This document shows, one piece after another, positions 1 to 7,186 of a stretch of DNA of 44,859 nucleotides. The stretch is from the NCBI GenBank assembly GCA_040830545.1, contig JBFOMB010000046.1, positions 1-44,859 of the forward strand. The letters run 5' to 3'. Position 1 is the first letter of the stretch, and every line of letters starts with the position of its first letter. The DNA is from HXMU1420-2 sp040830545 (lineage in GTDB: Bacteria > Pseudomonadota > Alphaproteobacteria > Rhodobacterales > Rhodobacteraceae). Below the pieces are notes generated by a model. That model had not been told where the DNA came from and ran no database searches. It was given only the letters and a program-made list of their open reading frames with translations. The translations under genes were made by a program, and so were the position numbers.

Positions 1-39
1 CAGGTGGTGGCGAGGTGTGTAGGGTTTCCCATGTCTACT

Positions 40-60
40 CACCAGTCCGTTGCACTGGTG
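40..60. other. Small inverted repeat in the leading 156 bases
   Basis: Seven-base arms CACCAGT and ACTGGTG are separated by seven bases. The structure lies downstream of the minus-strand OmpA gene and has no U-tract, so it is only a weak terminator candidate. I see no convincing gene in bases 1-156; a plus-strand frame there runs into the OmpA gene and looks non-coding. Confidence 0.3.
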
Positions 61-156
61 TGTGAACAGACGCTGAATACGCGCGGGCCAGGTAAAGGGC
101 CAGAACAGAGTGCGCGCATCCACTGTGAGAGGAGGCGCGTGGCTAAGCACGCCAGA

Positions 157-825
157 TCAAGCAGGCGCGTTAGGCGTCACGAGCAGCTCCACCCGGCGGT
201 TCTGAGCCATACCTTCGGGCGTCAGGTTTGATGCCTTCGGGTCGCTTTCCCCACGGCCATAGCTGGCAATGCGCGGGGCCGCGACACCGCCCGCCTGCAG
301 GATGTTGGACACCGATTGCGCGCGCCGTTCCGACAGACCCTGATTGTAGTTCGCATCGCCCTGGCTGTCGGTATGGCCGATCACCTGAACGGTGCTGTCA
401 GGGTACTGGTTCAGGCTGGCCGCAACCTTGTTCAGTTCCGCATGCAGGTTGCCGCGCACGATGTCACTGTCGGTATCAAACGTGATATCCTCGGGCAAAG
501 TCACGACCAGCTGGCTGCCGGTGTTTTCGACCGAAATGTCGTCATCCAGCGCCGCGCGCATTTCCGCTGCCTGCCGGTCCAGAATGTTGCCCGCAATACC
601 GCCCGCTGCCGCGCCGACAATGGCCCCGGCCACTGCGCCACTCGTCCGGCTGCCGCTGCCTGCGATCGCTGACCCGGCGGCTGCACCGACCAATGCGCCA
701 ATGCCCAGCCCCGCGTTTGTGTGTGCCGTTTCACCGTCCAGCGACAGGGATGCCGGGTCAGTACAGGCTGTGAGTGTCATGGAAAGGCCGACCGCCACGG
801 CCAGCGTGATTTTCGTGGTTTTCAT
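157..825 (-). CDS. OmpA-family outer-membrane lipoprotein with glycine-zipper domain
   Basis: This 222-residue protein is probably anchored to the outer membrane and binds peptidoglycan through its C-terminal OmpA domain. The start chosen gives a signal peptide with lipobox LTAC, placing the lipidated cysteine at residue 21; an in-frame start six codons upstream lacks that fit. Residues about 40-85 are a Gly/Ala-rich glycine-zipper segment, common in small envelope proteins. Residues about 115-215 carry the OmpA signature, with IGHTDSQG followed by NYNQGLSERRAQSV. It is a single-gene unit with a candidate promoter at 873-901. Family assignment is firm; a specific physiological role is not visible. 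Confidence 0.9.
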   Translation of the reverse strand: MKTTKITLAVAVGLSMTLTACTDPASLSLDGETAHTNAGLGIGALVGAAAGSAIAGSGSRTSGAVAGAIVGAAAGGIAGNILDRQAAEMRAALDDDISVENTGSQLVVTLPEDITFDTDSDIVRGNLHAELNKVAASLNQYPDSTVQVIGHTDSQGDANYNQGLSERRAQSVSNILQAGGVAAPRIASYGRGESDPKASNLTPEGMAQNRRVELLVTPNAPA

Positions 826-872
826 TGTTTTGCCTTTGCTCAAGTCCCGTCTCTGCGGGTGCCTCTGGCGGT

Positions 873-901
873 ATCATACAGCAATCAGGCAGGAATGTCC
901 C
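873..901 (-). promoter_or_regulatory. Candidate sigma-70 type promoter for the OmpA lipoprotein gene
   Basis: Read on the minus strand there is a -35-like GGGACA, a 17-base spacer and a -10-like TATGAT, about 48 bases upstream of the ATG. The -10 box matches the consensus at five of six positions. The -35 box is weaker. Confidence 0.45.
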
Positions 902-977
902 AGCTAAAGCGTTCAACGAACAGGTTGCGGGCAGTTGTTCGCAAAGCGCGACAGTAGGTGTCTGCAGCTAAGGAATT

Positions 978-1062
978 GCGCGGAACAAGGCCGAAGGCCG
1001 CCTCTCACACATTGCTGGGGCAATGTGTTGTCGGCAGGCGTTTGCATTGCAAACGCCGTGAG
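978..1062 (+). repeat. Dispersed modular repeat: A hairpin plus double-hairpin unit B
   Basis: Bases 978-1002 form a short A-type hairpin (GGCC GAA GGCC core after GCGCGGAA). Bases 1004-1062 are unit B, which holds two hairpins in a row. One pairs CACATTGC with GCAATGTG, and the other pairs GGCGTTTGC with GCAAACGCC. The reverse complement of 39069-39129 is nearly the same sequence, so B is a true dispersed repeat. The 405-base gap 844-1248 holds the promoter, this repeat and the element at 1064-1199, and no gene that I can support. Confidence 0.8.
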
Positions 1063-1063
1063 A

Positions 1064-1199
1064 CGCGCATCGACGGGCCGCCCCTAGGCACGGCGATATG
1101 GCTAGCGTTATTGCGATACAACGACGTCGTACGGAAGCCGTGGGAATAAAGTGAAACACTGCATGGTCGGATCGCCGCACCACGGCCCGTCGATGCGCG
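1064..1199. repeat. 136-bp element bounded by perfect 17-bp inverted repeats
   Basis: The left end CGCGCATCGACGGGCCG (1064-1080) is matched exactly as a reverse complement at 1183-1199. Further inward, imperfect pairing continues toward CGGCGAT near 1094 and ATCGCCG near 1171. The interior contains the short palindrome ACGACGTCGT and no open reading frame of note. The size and ends resemble a MITE-like miniature element or a long structured RNA; no flanking target duplication is obvious. Confidence 0.65.
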
Positions 1200-1248
1200 G
1201 CTGACCGTGATTAAAAAATGCCCCAAGTCCACCCCGCCTTCGGCAGGT

Positions 1249-2118
1249 TTACGCCACCCCGCGATCCGCGTCGCCCTCAAGTCGCGCCGCTTCGTAGGCC
1301 AGCATGGCGCGTTTCACCGGCAGGCCCCAGTGATACCCGCCCAGCCCGCCGGATTTGCGCAGCGCCCTGTGGCAGGGGATCAGCCAGCTGATCGGGTTGC
1401 GCCCCACAGCCGTGCCAACCGCGCGCACGGCCTTGGGTTTGCCAATCGCACCGGCAATTTCCGAATAGGACGTCACGTGCCCCGAGGGGATCGACAACAA
1501 CGCTTCCCACACCTTGATCTGAAAGGGCGCGCCAATCAGGAACAGCGGCGTTTCGGTGAGCGACCCGTCCGAGCCAAACGCCGACAGCGCCCAGGGGCGC
1601 AGGCGCATCGGGTCCTCGGAATAGGTTGCCTTTGGCCAGCGGCTGATCAGGTCCTGCATCGTGGCCTCTGCCGTGCTTTCTGCCGCAAATCCGATGCCGC
1701 AGATACCGCGATCTGTGCCCATGACCAGTGCCGGACCAAAGGGGCTTTCGAACCAACCCCAATAGATTTCCAACCCGGCCCCACCGCGTGCGAAATCACC
1801 GGGGCTCATCGCTTCCCAACGCAGGAACAGGTCGTGCAGCCGTCCACTGCCGCTCAGCCCCGCGGCATAAGCAGCCTCCAATGTCGTGAACCGTTCGCGC
1901 AGCAATGCCTTGGCATGGCCCAGTGTCAGGTATTGCTGAAACCGCTTGGGGCTGACTCCGGCCCAGGCGCTGAACAGGCGCTGGAAATGCGCCGGGCTCA
2001 TGTCCATGGCGCGGGCCAGTTCCTCCAGGCTATGCGCTTCACCGCCCTGATCTATCAGGTCGATGGCCCGGCGCATGACGTTGTAGTGGTAGCCGCTTTC
2101 GGTGGTCTGAACGTTCAT
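1249..2118 (-). CDS. AraC-type HTH / O6-methylguanine-DNA methyltransferase fusion (Ada-like)
   Basis: This 289-residue protein should remove O6-alkyl groups from guanine by transferring them to its own cysteine. Residues about 10-110 form an AraC-type double helix-turn-helix. Residues about 117-285 are the methyltransferase domain, with active-site PCHR (Cys249) followed by GGLGGYHWG. Unlike E. coli Ada it lacks the N-terminal zinc domain whose cysteine senses methylphosphotriesters, so a classic adaptive switch is not expected; the HTH may regulate by another route. The gene is divergent from nth, another base-damage repair gene, with about 170 bases between them. The name Ada-like is safer than ada. 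Confidence 0.9.
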   Translation of the reverse strand: MNVQTTESGYHYNVMRRAIDLIDQGGEAHSLEELARAMDMSPAHFQRLFSAWAGVSPKRFQQYLTLGHAKALLRERFTTLEAAYAAGLSGSGRLHDLFLRWEAMSPGDFARGGAGLEIYWGWFESPFGPALVMGTDRGICGIGFAAESTAEATMQDLISRWPKATYSEDPMRLRPWALSAFGSDGSLTETPLFLIGAPFQIKVWEALLSIPSGHVTSYSEIAGAIGKPKAVRAVGTAVGRNPISWLIPCHRALRKSGGLGGYHWGLPVKRAMLAYEAARLEGDADRGVA

Positions 2119-2292
2119 CGGTCTGATCCTCTGTCTTGCTCAGCCTACCTAGGCCGGGCCGATACGCCAAGCGACCCGGATTTTGCGGAAAGGTTGCAAG
2201 AGGGACGAGAACAACTGTTGCATGGCTTTCGGTAACTCAAACACGCTTCTAGCCGCTTGCCTCCTCTCCCCCATCCGTGCATTACCCCTGCG

Positions 2293-2937
2293 ATGGCCAA
2301 GCAACTCGACTACCACACGATCCGCGCGATCTTTGAGCGTTTTGAACAGCGCGAGCCCGAGCCCAAGGGCGAGCTGGAGCATGTGAACGTCTATACTCTG
2401 GTCGTGGCCGTTGCCCTGTCGGCGCAGGCCACGGATTCAGGTGTGAACAAGGCGACGCGCGAGCTGTTCAAGATCGCGGATACGCCGCAGAAAATGCTCG
2501 ATCTGGGCGAAGAGAAGCTGATCGAACATATCAAGACCATCGGCCTTTATCGCAACAAGGCCAAGAACGTGATCAAACTGTCGCGCATCCTGGTCGACGA
2601 CTACGGGGGCGAGGTTCCGAATTCCCGCGCCGCGCTGCAATCCCTGCCTGGCGTAGGTCGCAAAACCGCAAACGTGGTGCTGAACATGTGGTGGCGACAG
2701 CCCGCACAGGCGGTGGACACGCATATCTATCGCGTCGGCAACCGCACCGGCATTGCGCCGGGCAAGGATGTGGATGCGGTCGAACGCGCCATCGAAGACA
2801 ATATTCCCGCTGACTATCAGTTACACGCGCATCACTGGATGATCCTGCATGGCCGCTACCATTGCAAGGCTCGCAAACCGATGTGCCCCACCTGCCTGAT
2901 CGCAGATCTCTGCCCCTACGAGGACAAAACAGTATGA
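2293..2937 (+). CDS. nth: Endonuclease III (DNA glycosylase/AP lyase)
   Basis: This 214-residue enzyme excises oxidised pyrimidines and cleaves the abasic site in base-excision repair. The helix-hairpin-helix LPGVGRKTA places the catalytic lysine at residue 124, and VDTHIYR places the catalytic aspartate at 142. The C-terminal 4Fe-4S loop is complete, with Cys191, Cys198, Cys201 and Cys207 in the C-X6-C-X2-C-X5-C spacing. The start MAKQLDYHT is preferred over an in-frame codon 12 positions upstream because it gives the family length. Its stop codon overlaps the start of the following PfkB kinase as ATGA, so the two are probably translationally coupled. Confidence 0.97.
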   Translation: MAKQLDYHTIRAIFERFEQREPEPKGELEHVNVYTLVVAVALSAQATDSGVNKATRELFKIADTPQKMLDLGEEKLIEHIKTIGLYRNKAKNVIKLSRILVDDYGGEVPNSRAALQSLPGVGRKTANVVLNMWWRQPAQAVDTHIYRVGNRTGIAPGKDVDAVERAIEDNIPADYQLHAHHWMILHGRYHCKARKPMCPTCLIADLCPYEDKTV

Positions 2938-3923
2938 AAACCTATGACCTGGTTGGCATCGGTAATGCCGTTGTCGATGTGATTTCGCAGGCCGATGACA
3001 GCTTTCTCGATCTGATGGGGATCGAAAAGGGCATCATGCAGCTGATCGACCGCGAGCGGGGAGAGGTGCTGTATGGCGCAATGGACAGCCGGGTGCAGAC
3101 ACCGGGCGGGTCGGTGGCAAACACGATTGCCGGGGCCGGAGCGCTGGGTTTGGATACGGCGTTCATTGGCCGGGTGCGCGACGATGCGCTGGGCCGGTTT
3201 TACGCAGATGCGATGAACGACAACGGCATTGATTTCGTGAACCCGCCTGTCGCGGATGGCGAGGTGCCGACATCGCGGTCGATGATCTTTGTCTCGCCGG
3301 ATGGCGAGCGGTCGATGAACACCTATCTGGGCATCTCGACCGGTTTGTCTTCGGATGACGTGCCGCAGGACGTGACCGGCAATGCCAAGCTCATGTTCCT
3401 CGAAGGATACCTGTTCGACCACGACGCGGGTAAAACCGCGTTTCGCGAGGCCGCGCGCGCGACCCGCGCTGCGGGCGGCAAGGCCGGGATCGCCATTTCC
3501 GACCCGTTCTGCGTGGATCGGCACCGGGCGGACTTCCTGTCGCTGATCCAGCATGATCTGGACTACGTGATCGGGAACGAGGCTGAGATCAAATCGCTGT
3601 TTGAAACCGACCACATGGATGACGCGCTGATGCTGACCGCAGGGATCTGCCCGCTGGTGGTCTGCACGCGGTCTGGTGACGGTGTGACCGTCATGGAAGG
3701 CACCAGCCGCATCGACGTGCCGGTGGAAAAGGTCACGCCGGTGGATGCCACCGGTGCAGGGGATCAGTTCGCTGCCGGTTTCCTGTCGGGCCTCGCCATG
3801 GGCAAGGATCTGGAAACCTGCGCGCGCATGGGCCATGTCTGTGGTTCCGAGGTGATCAGCCATATCGGGCCGCGCCCCGAGGCCGACATGATCGCGCTGA
3901 TGAAATCGCACGGGCTGCTGTAA
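2934..3923 (+). CDS. PfkB-family carbohydrate/nucleoside kinase (adenosine kinase type)
   Basis: This 329-residue ribokinase-fold protein transfers phosphate from ATP to a sugar or nucleoside hydroxyl. The N-terminal GIGNAVVDV, the glycine motif TPGGSVANT and the C-terminal signature DATGAGDQFAAGF are all present, with the catalytic base at Asp277. Relatives in Rhodobacteraceae are usually annotated as adenosine kinase, which would put it in purine salvage, but substrate cannot be fixed from motifs alone. The start overlaps the nth stop codon, and a GNAT gene follows after six bases, so nth, this kinase and the GNAT appear to form one transcript. Confidence 0.88.
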   Translation: MKTYDLVGIGNAVVDVISQADDSFLDLMGIEKGIMQLIDRERGEVLYGAMDSRVQTPGGSVANTIAGAGALGLDTAFIGRVRDDALGRFYADAMNDNGIDFVNPPVADGEVPTSRSMIFVSPDGERSMNTYLGISTGLSSDDVPQDVTGNAKLMFLEGYLFDHDAGKTAFREAARATRAAGGKAGIAISDPFCVDRHRADFLSLIQHDLDYVIGNEAEIKSLFETDHMDDALMLTAGICPLVVCTRSGDGVTVMEGTSRIDVPVEKVTPVDATGAGDQFAAGFLSGLAMGKDLETCARMGHVCGSEVISHIGPRPEADMIALMKSHGLL

Positions 3924-3929
3924 CCCGAC

Positions 3930-4529
3930 ATGATCGCAGACGGCTTTCACGACATACCGCCGGGCAAGGTGGCGACCATCGTCACCCATCTGGAGATGAC
4001 CGCCCGTATGCCGGAACGGATCGTCCCGGCCCCCGAAGGGCTGGCGTTCGAGCGGTTGGAAACCCCGACGCCCGACCTCTATCGCGACCTGATGTACCGG
4101 GTCGGCGGTCATGCCTGGTTGTGGTTTTCGCGCCTTGCGCTGGATGACGCAGCGCTGTCCGCGATTATCCACGACCCGCTCTGCCCGCTCTACACCCTGA
4201 CGCGCAACGGTCGGGCCGAGGCGATGCTGGAGCTGGATTTCCGCGTGCAGGGCGAATGCGAACTGGCGTTTTTCGGCGTGACCCCCACCCTGATCGGGAC
4301 AGGCGCGGGACGGTTCCTGATGAACCAGGCAATCCGCCTGGCCTGGGACCACCCGATCAGCCGGTTTCACGTGCACACCTGCACACTCGACAGCCCCGGC
4401 GCACTGGCCTTCTATCAGCGCAGCGGATTCAAACCGATCCGCCAACAGGTCGAGATCACGGATGATCCCCGCGTAACCGGCATCCTGCCCCCCGACGCCG
4501 GACCGCACATCCCGGTGATCCATCCCTGA
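3930..4529 (+). CDS. GNAT-family N-acetyltransferase
   Basis: The protein has 199 residues. The fold is recognisable from the central strand AMLELDFRVQGECELAFFGV and the acetyl-CoA loop TLIGTGAGRFLMNQAIRLAW. The late-strand segment VHTCTLDSPGALAFYQRSGF is the usual GNAT ending. An N-terminal extension of about 50 residues precedes the core. It follows the PfkB kinase by six bases and ends three bases before a striking palindrome array. The substrate is unknown. The first ATG was kept because it sits right after the kinase stop, but a start at an internal Met near residue 23 cannot be excluded. Confidence 0.85.
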   Translation: MIADGFHDIPPGKVATIVTHLEMTARMPERIVPAPEGLAFERLETPTPDLYRDLMYRVGGHAWLWFSRLALDDAALSAIIHDPLCPLYTLTRNGRAEAMLELDFRVQGECELAFFGVTPTLIGTGAGRFLMNQAIRLAWDHPISRFHVHTCTLDSPGALAFYQRSGFKPIRQQVEITDDPRVTGILPPDAGPHIPVIHP

Positions 4530-4532
4530 TCC

Positions 4533-4623
4533 AAGGCCTTTCGAAAGGCCTTGTTCACGCGCCTTGCAAGGCGCGTAAGAAGCGCGTTCAAACGCGCTTT
4601 TCCAAGCCGTTTCGAAACGGCTT
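4533..4623. repeat. Array of four tandem, different 20-bp palindromes
   Basis: Four palindromes stand head to tail with 3-4 base spacers, giving a 23-24 base period. They are AAGGCCTTTCGAAAGGCCTT (4533-4552), ACGCGCCTTGCAAGGCGCGT (4557-4576), AAGCGCGTTCAAACGCGCTT (4580-4599, centre imperfect) and AAGCCGTTTCGAAACGGCTT (4604-4623). They fill nearly the whole 99-base gap between two convergent genes. The arm sequences differ from unit to unit while the architecture is kept, which is unlike ordinary copied repeats. A bidirectional terminator or a protein-binding or topological site is possible. Confidence 0.9.
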
Positions 4624-4628
4624 GTCCC

Positions 4629-6392
4629 TCACCTCGGGCGCGCAAAATGGCCCAGGAAATCCTGCAACCCCTGCACACCGCCCTCTGCGCTCATCTGACC
4701 GGACAGCACCGCCTTGGCCGGGGCCAGACGTCCGATGGCGATAGCGCGGAAGACGTCTGTTGTGGTGTGTAATGTGCCCACGCGATCCTCGGCCAGCCCC
4801 TCCTCGACAAAGGCGATCCCGCGCCGGATGCGAATGGACATCGGTGCGTCATCGGTGAAATCAAACCCGTAGGACAGCTCCTGATCCAGCATCTCGGACG
4901 CTTTGAGGTTCACGGTCAGGATGTTCATGAAGTTCCGGATCGGGATGCCATTCACCACTGATGCCGGGGTGGGCCCGAAATTCTTGGACGGGATCACAAA
5001 CCCCTCGGCCTCCGCCGCGCTTGCCAGGTAGTAGTTGCGCGCCGAGGACGCCGTTTCCCCCTCGGCCAGCGCCCGCAATGCCGCCGCGCGAATGTCCTGC
5101 GCCGCCGGGTGCCCCAGTAAGACAAGATGCGTGCCGAGAACCAGCGCCCAGGCAGGCTCGGACCGTTGCGCGGCGGCTGCCAGCGCCTCAACCCCGCCGG
5201 CCAAATCCGCCATCAGCTCCGCCTCGCGCCGGTCCGACACCGGGCGTAGATCCGCCGGATCACCCGAAAACCAGCCCAGCGTCCCTGAGAACACCGCACG
5301 TGCGGCGAACTCCACCCGGCCATAGAATTCCTGCAAATGCGGTGCCTTGGCTAAATGCGGGGGCAGGGTGACCCGATGCGCGATCTCGTTTGGGGTGAGG
5401 CCCGCGTTGATCATGCGAATGCTCTCGTCATAGACAAACTGGATCGCATCACGGTAATCGCGCAGCCGTTCTTCAACCAACTCGGCCCCAATCACCGGCT
5501 GGCTGTGCTGCGGGATCATGACCTGCGCCTCAAACCCGCGCATCAGGTCCAGACTGGCCGCCCATTTGCGCGGATCGCGATAGGGTGTGCCCCGGATCGT
5601 ATAGAGGTTGGGAAACGCGTGATAGTAATTGTCCGCAGGCAGCAGAACACTCCGATCCGGCAGGTAAACCACCAGCTGATCATCCGTTTCCCCCGGTGCA
5701 TGCTGCAGGATCACGGATTCCCCCGCCATCTGCACCCGGGCCGTGTCCGCCACCGTGTCTGTCGGTGACAGGAAGAAAATCCCATCCTGTTCGTCATTCA
5801 GCAGGCGCGGCCCGATCCCGTTGTTTTCGAAATTCGACTCCGGCAGGTACACGCCAAACATCCGGATCGCACGGCGGAAGGTGACGGGGGCCAGCACGTT
5901 GATGATTTCATTCACGCGCGCCTCGGTCGCCTCCTGCGCCCAGACACGGGGCACAGTGGCCTGACCGCGCAGGAACACGCCTGCGCCGAACACGTGATCC
6001 GCGTGGTTGTGCGTGTAAACGATGTCGGTGATCTCTTTGCCCGTCGTTGCGCGCAGATCGTTGATCCAGGGTTCCAGCCCCTCTGCCGCGCGGATGGATT
6101 CCAGCGTATCGACCAGGATCAGCCCCTGCGGCGCGTCCACCACAATGACATTGGCCAGACCATAGCCGATGGCCACATGCACGCCCGGCACCACTTCTTC
6201 GATGCGGCGGTCGAAAATCGCCGTATGTGCCACAACCTGATCCAGCGCAGTGACGGCCTCGACCTGCGCGACCACGGTGTCGCCCCGTTCGGGCACCGCA
6301 TCATCCGCGTTCGCCCACAAAAACGCGCCGATCCCGCCAACCACAGCCAGACCCGCGATACCCGTCACAACACCCAGCAGAAACTGTCGCAT
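4629..6392 (-). CDS. Alkylsulfatase-type metallo-beta-lactamase-fold hydrolase, membrane-anchored
   Basis: This 587-residue protein resembles SdsA-type linear alkylsulfatases, which release sulfate from alkyl sulfate esters. Residues about 4-27 form a single N-terminal membrane segment, so the enzyme probably faces the periplasm. The zinc motif THNHADH covers residues 127-133 (His128, His130, Asp132, His133). NLYTIRG and the later GWFSGDPADLRPVSDREAEL-like stretch mark the alkylsulfatase dimerisation domain. The last about 120 residues are the SCP2-like sterol/lipid-carrier domain expected for the family. It is divergent from a GST gene. Substrate is inferred from family only. Confidence 0.85.
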   Translation of the reverse strand: MRQFLLGVVTGIAGLAVVGGIGAFLWANADDAVPERGDTVVAQVEAVTALDQVVAHTAIFDRRIEEVVPGVHVAIGYGLANVIVVDAPQGLILVDTLESIRAAEGLEPWINDLRATTGKEITDIVYTHNHADHVFGAGVFLRGQATVPRVWAQEATEARVNEIINVLAPVTFRRAIRMFGVYLPESNFENNGIGPRLLNDEQDGIFFLSPTDTVADTARVQMAGESVILQHAPGETDDQLVVYLPDRSVLLPADNYYHAFPNLYTIRGTPYRDPRKWAASLDLMRGFEAQVMIPQHSQPVIGAELVEERLRDYRDAIQFVYDESIRMINAGLTPNEIAHRVTLPPHLAKAPHLQEFYGRVEFAARAVFSGTLGWFSGDPADLRPVSDRREAELMADLAGGVEALAAAAQRSEPAWALVLGTHLVLLGHPAAQDIRAAALRALAEGETASSARNYYLASAAEAEGFVIPSKNFGPTPASVVNGIPIRNFMNILTVNLKASEMLDQELSYGFDFTDDAPMSIRIRRGIAFVEEGLAEDRVGTLHTTTDVFRAIAIGRLAPAKAVLSGQMSAEGGVQGLQDFLGHFARPR

Positions 6393-6405
6393 GCCATGCC
6401 TCCCC

Positions 6406-6419
6406 TAACGGAAACGTTA
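6406..6419. promoter_or_regulatory. Inverted repeat in the alkylsulfatase/GST divergent region
   Basis: TAACG and CGTTA flank GAAA. The overlapping GGAAACGTTACC also has a near-palindromic AACGTT core, a pattern seen in LacI-type operators. It lies just upstream of the alkylsulfatase start and is a candidate operator. No regulator gene is adjacent. Confidence 0.3.
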
Positions 6420-6524
6420 CCGTCTGGCTGTGCCTCCGGTCCAGAATTCCGCAGCGTGACCCGGTTGCATCCCGCCGCGCCGCGCCGCACACTCCGCCCG
6501 GATTCACCGACCGGGACCCTCTCC

Positions 6525-7154
6525 ATGATATTCTACGACTGCTCTACCGCCCCCAGCCCCAAACGCGCGCGCATGTTCATCGCCGAAAAGGGGTTGGAGA
6601 TTGAAACCCGCGAAGTATCCATCGCCAAGGGCGAACAGTTGGCCCCCGAATTTGTCGCCATCAACCCGTTTGCAACCGTGCCCGTTCTGGTCACCGACGA
6701 TGGCACCACGCTGACCGAAAACAACGGCATCGCCGCGTATCTGGAGGCTGCTTTCCCTGAACCGCCCCTGATGGGCACCACGCCCGAGGAACGCGGCCTG
6801 GTCATCCAGTGGAACGCGATCTGCGAACAGCATGGCGGCGCGCCCATCGCTGAGGCGCTGCGCAACGGCAACCCGCATATGGTTGGCCGGGCCTTGACTG
6901 GACAGAAAAACACGGAACAGATCCCGGCTCTGGTCGACCGTGGCCTTGCGCGGATCGACGATTTCTACACCCTGCTGGAAAACCGCCTGTCCGAAAGCCA
7001 ATGGGTCGCGCTCGACTCATTCTCGATGGCGGACATCACGGCCTTTGTATTCGTGTCCTTCACCCGCGTGGTGAAGAAATCCATCCCCGAGGACAACACA
7101 GCAACGCTCGACTGGTTCGGTCGGATGAAATCCCGCCCCAGCGCGTCGCTGTGA
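6525..7154 (+). CDS. Glutathione S-transferase family protein
   Basis: This 209-residue cytosolic protein has the two-domain GST layout. Residues about 1-80 are thioredoxin-like: MIFYDCSTAPSPKRARMF, then NPFATVPVLVTDDGTTLTENNGIAAYLE, which carries the cis-proline and the glutathione gamma-glutamyl contact. Residues about 90-205 form the helical domain, with SMADITAFVFV at the usual N-capping box position. The long upstream in-frame extension runs across the divergent alkylsulfatase start and is rejected; the chosen ATG gives family length. It is followed after 32 bases by a second, different GST, so the pair may be co-transcribed. Substrate unknown. Confidence 0.92.
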   Translation: MIFYDCSTAPSPKRARMFIAEKGLEIETREVSIAKGEQLAPEFVAINPFATVPVLVTDDGTTLTENNGIAAYLEAAFPEPPLMGTTPEERGLVIQWNAICEQHGGAPIAEALRNGNPHMVGRALTGQKNTEQIPALVDRGLARIDDFYTLLENRLSESQWVALDSFSMADITAFVFVSFTRVVKKSIPEDNTATLDWFGRMKSRPSASL

Positions 7155-7186
7155 TCACCGCATTCAGTTAAGAGAGAGGAAACCCG

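Noticed and set aside
1..156. tRNA or small gene at the left edge
   Set aside because: No cloverleaf arms or T-loop could be drawn, and the open frame there runs into the opposite-strand OmpA gene.
1207..2235. 342-codon plus-strand frame opposite the Ada-like gene
   Set aside because: The minus strand holds the PCHR methyltransferase and AraC HTH motifs; the plus frame is rich in Arg, Gln, Ala and Pro without a domain.
2916..4523. 535-codon minus-strand open frame opposite the PfkB kinase and GNAT genes
   Set aside because: It is antisense to two genes with clear motifs and is rich in His, Arg and Gln with no recognisable fold, as expected of a shadow frame in high-GC DNA.
4533..4623. CRISPR array as an explanation of the regularly spaced palindromes
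   Set aside because: The repeats are not identical, the spacers are only 3-4 bases, and no cas genes are present.
5994..6524. N-terminal extension of the first GST gene
   Set aside because: It overlaps the alkylsulfatase gene on the other strand and has no GST-like sequence; ATG 6525 gives the family length.
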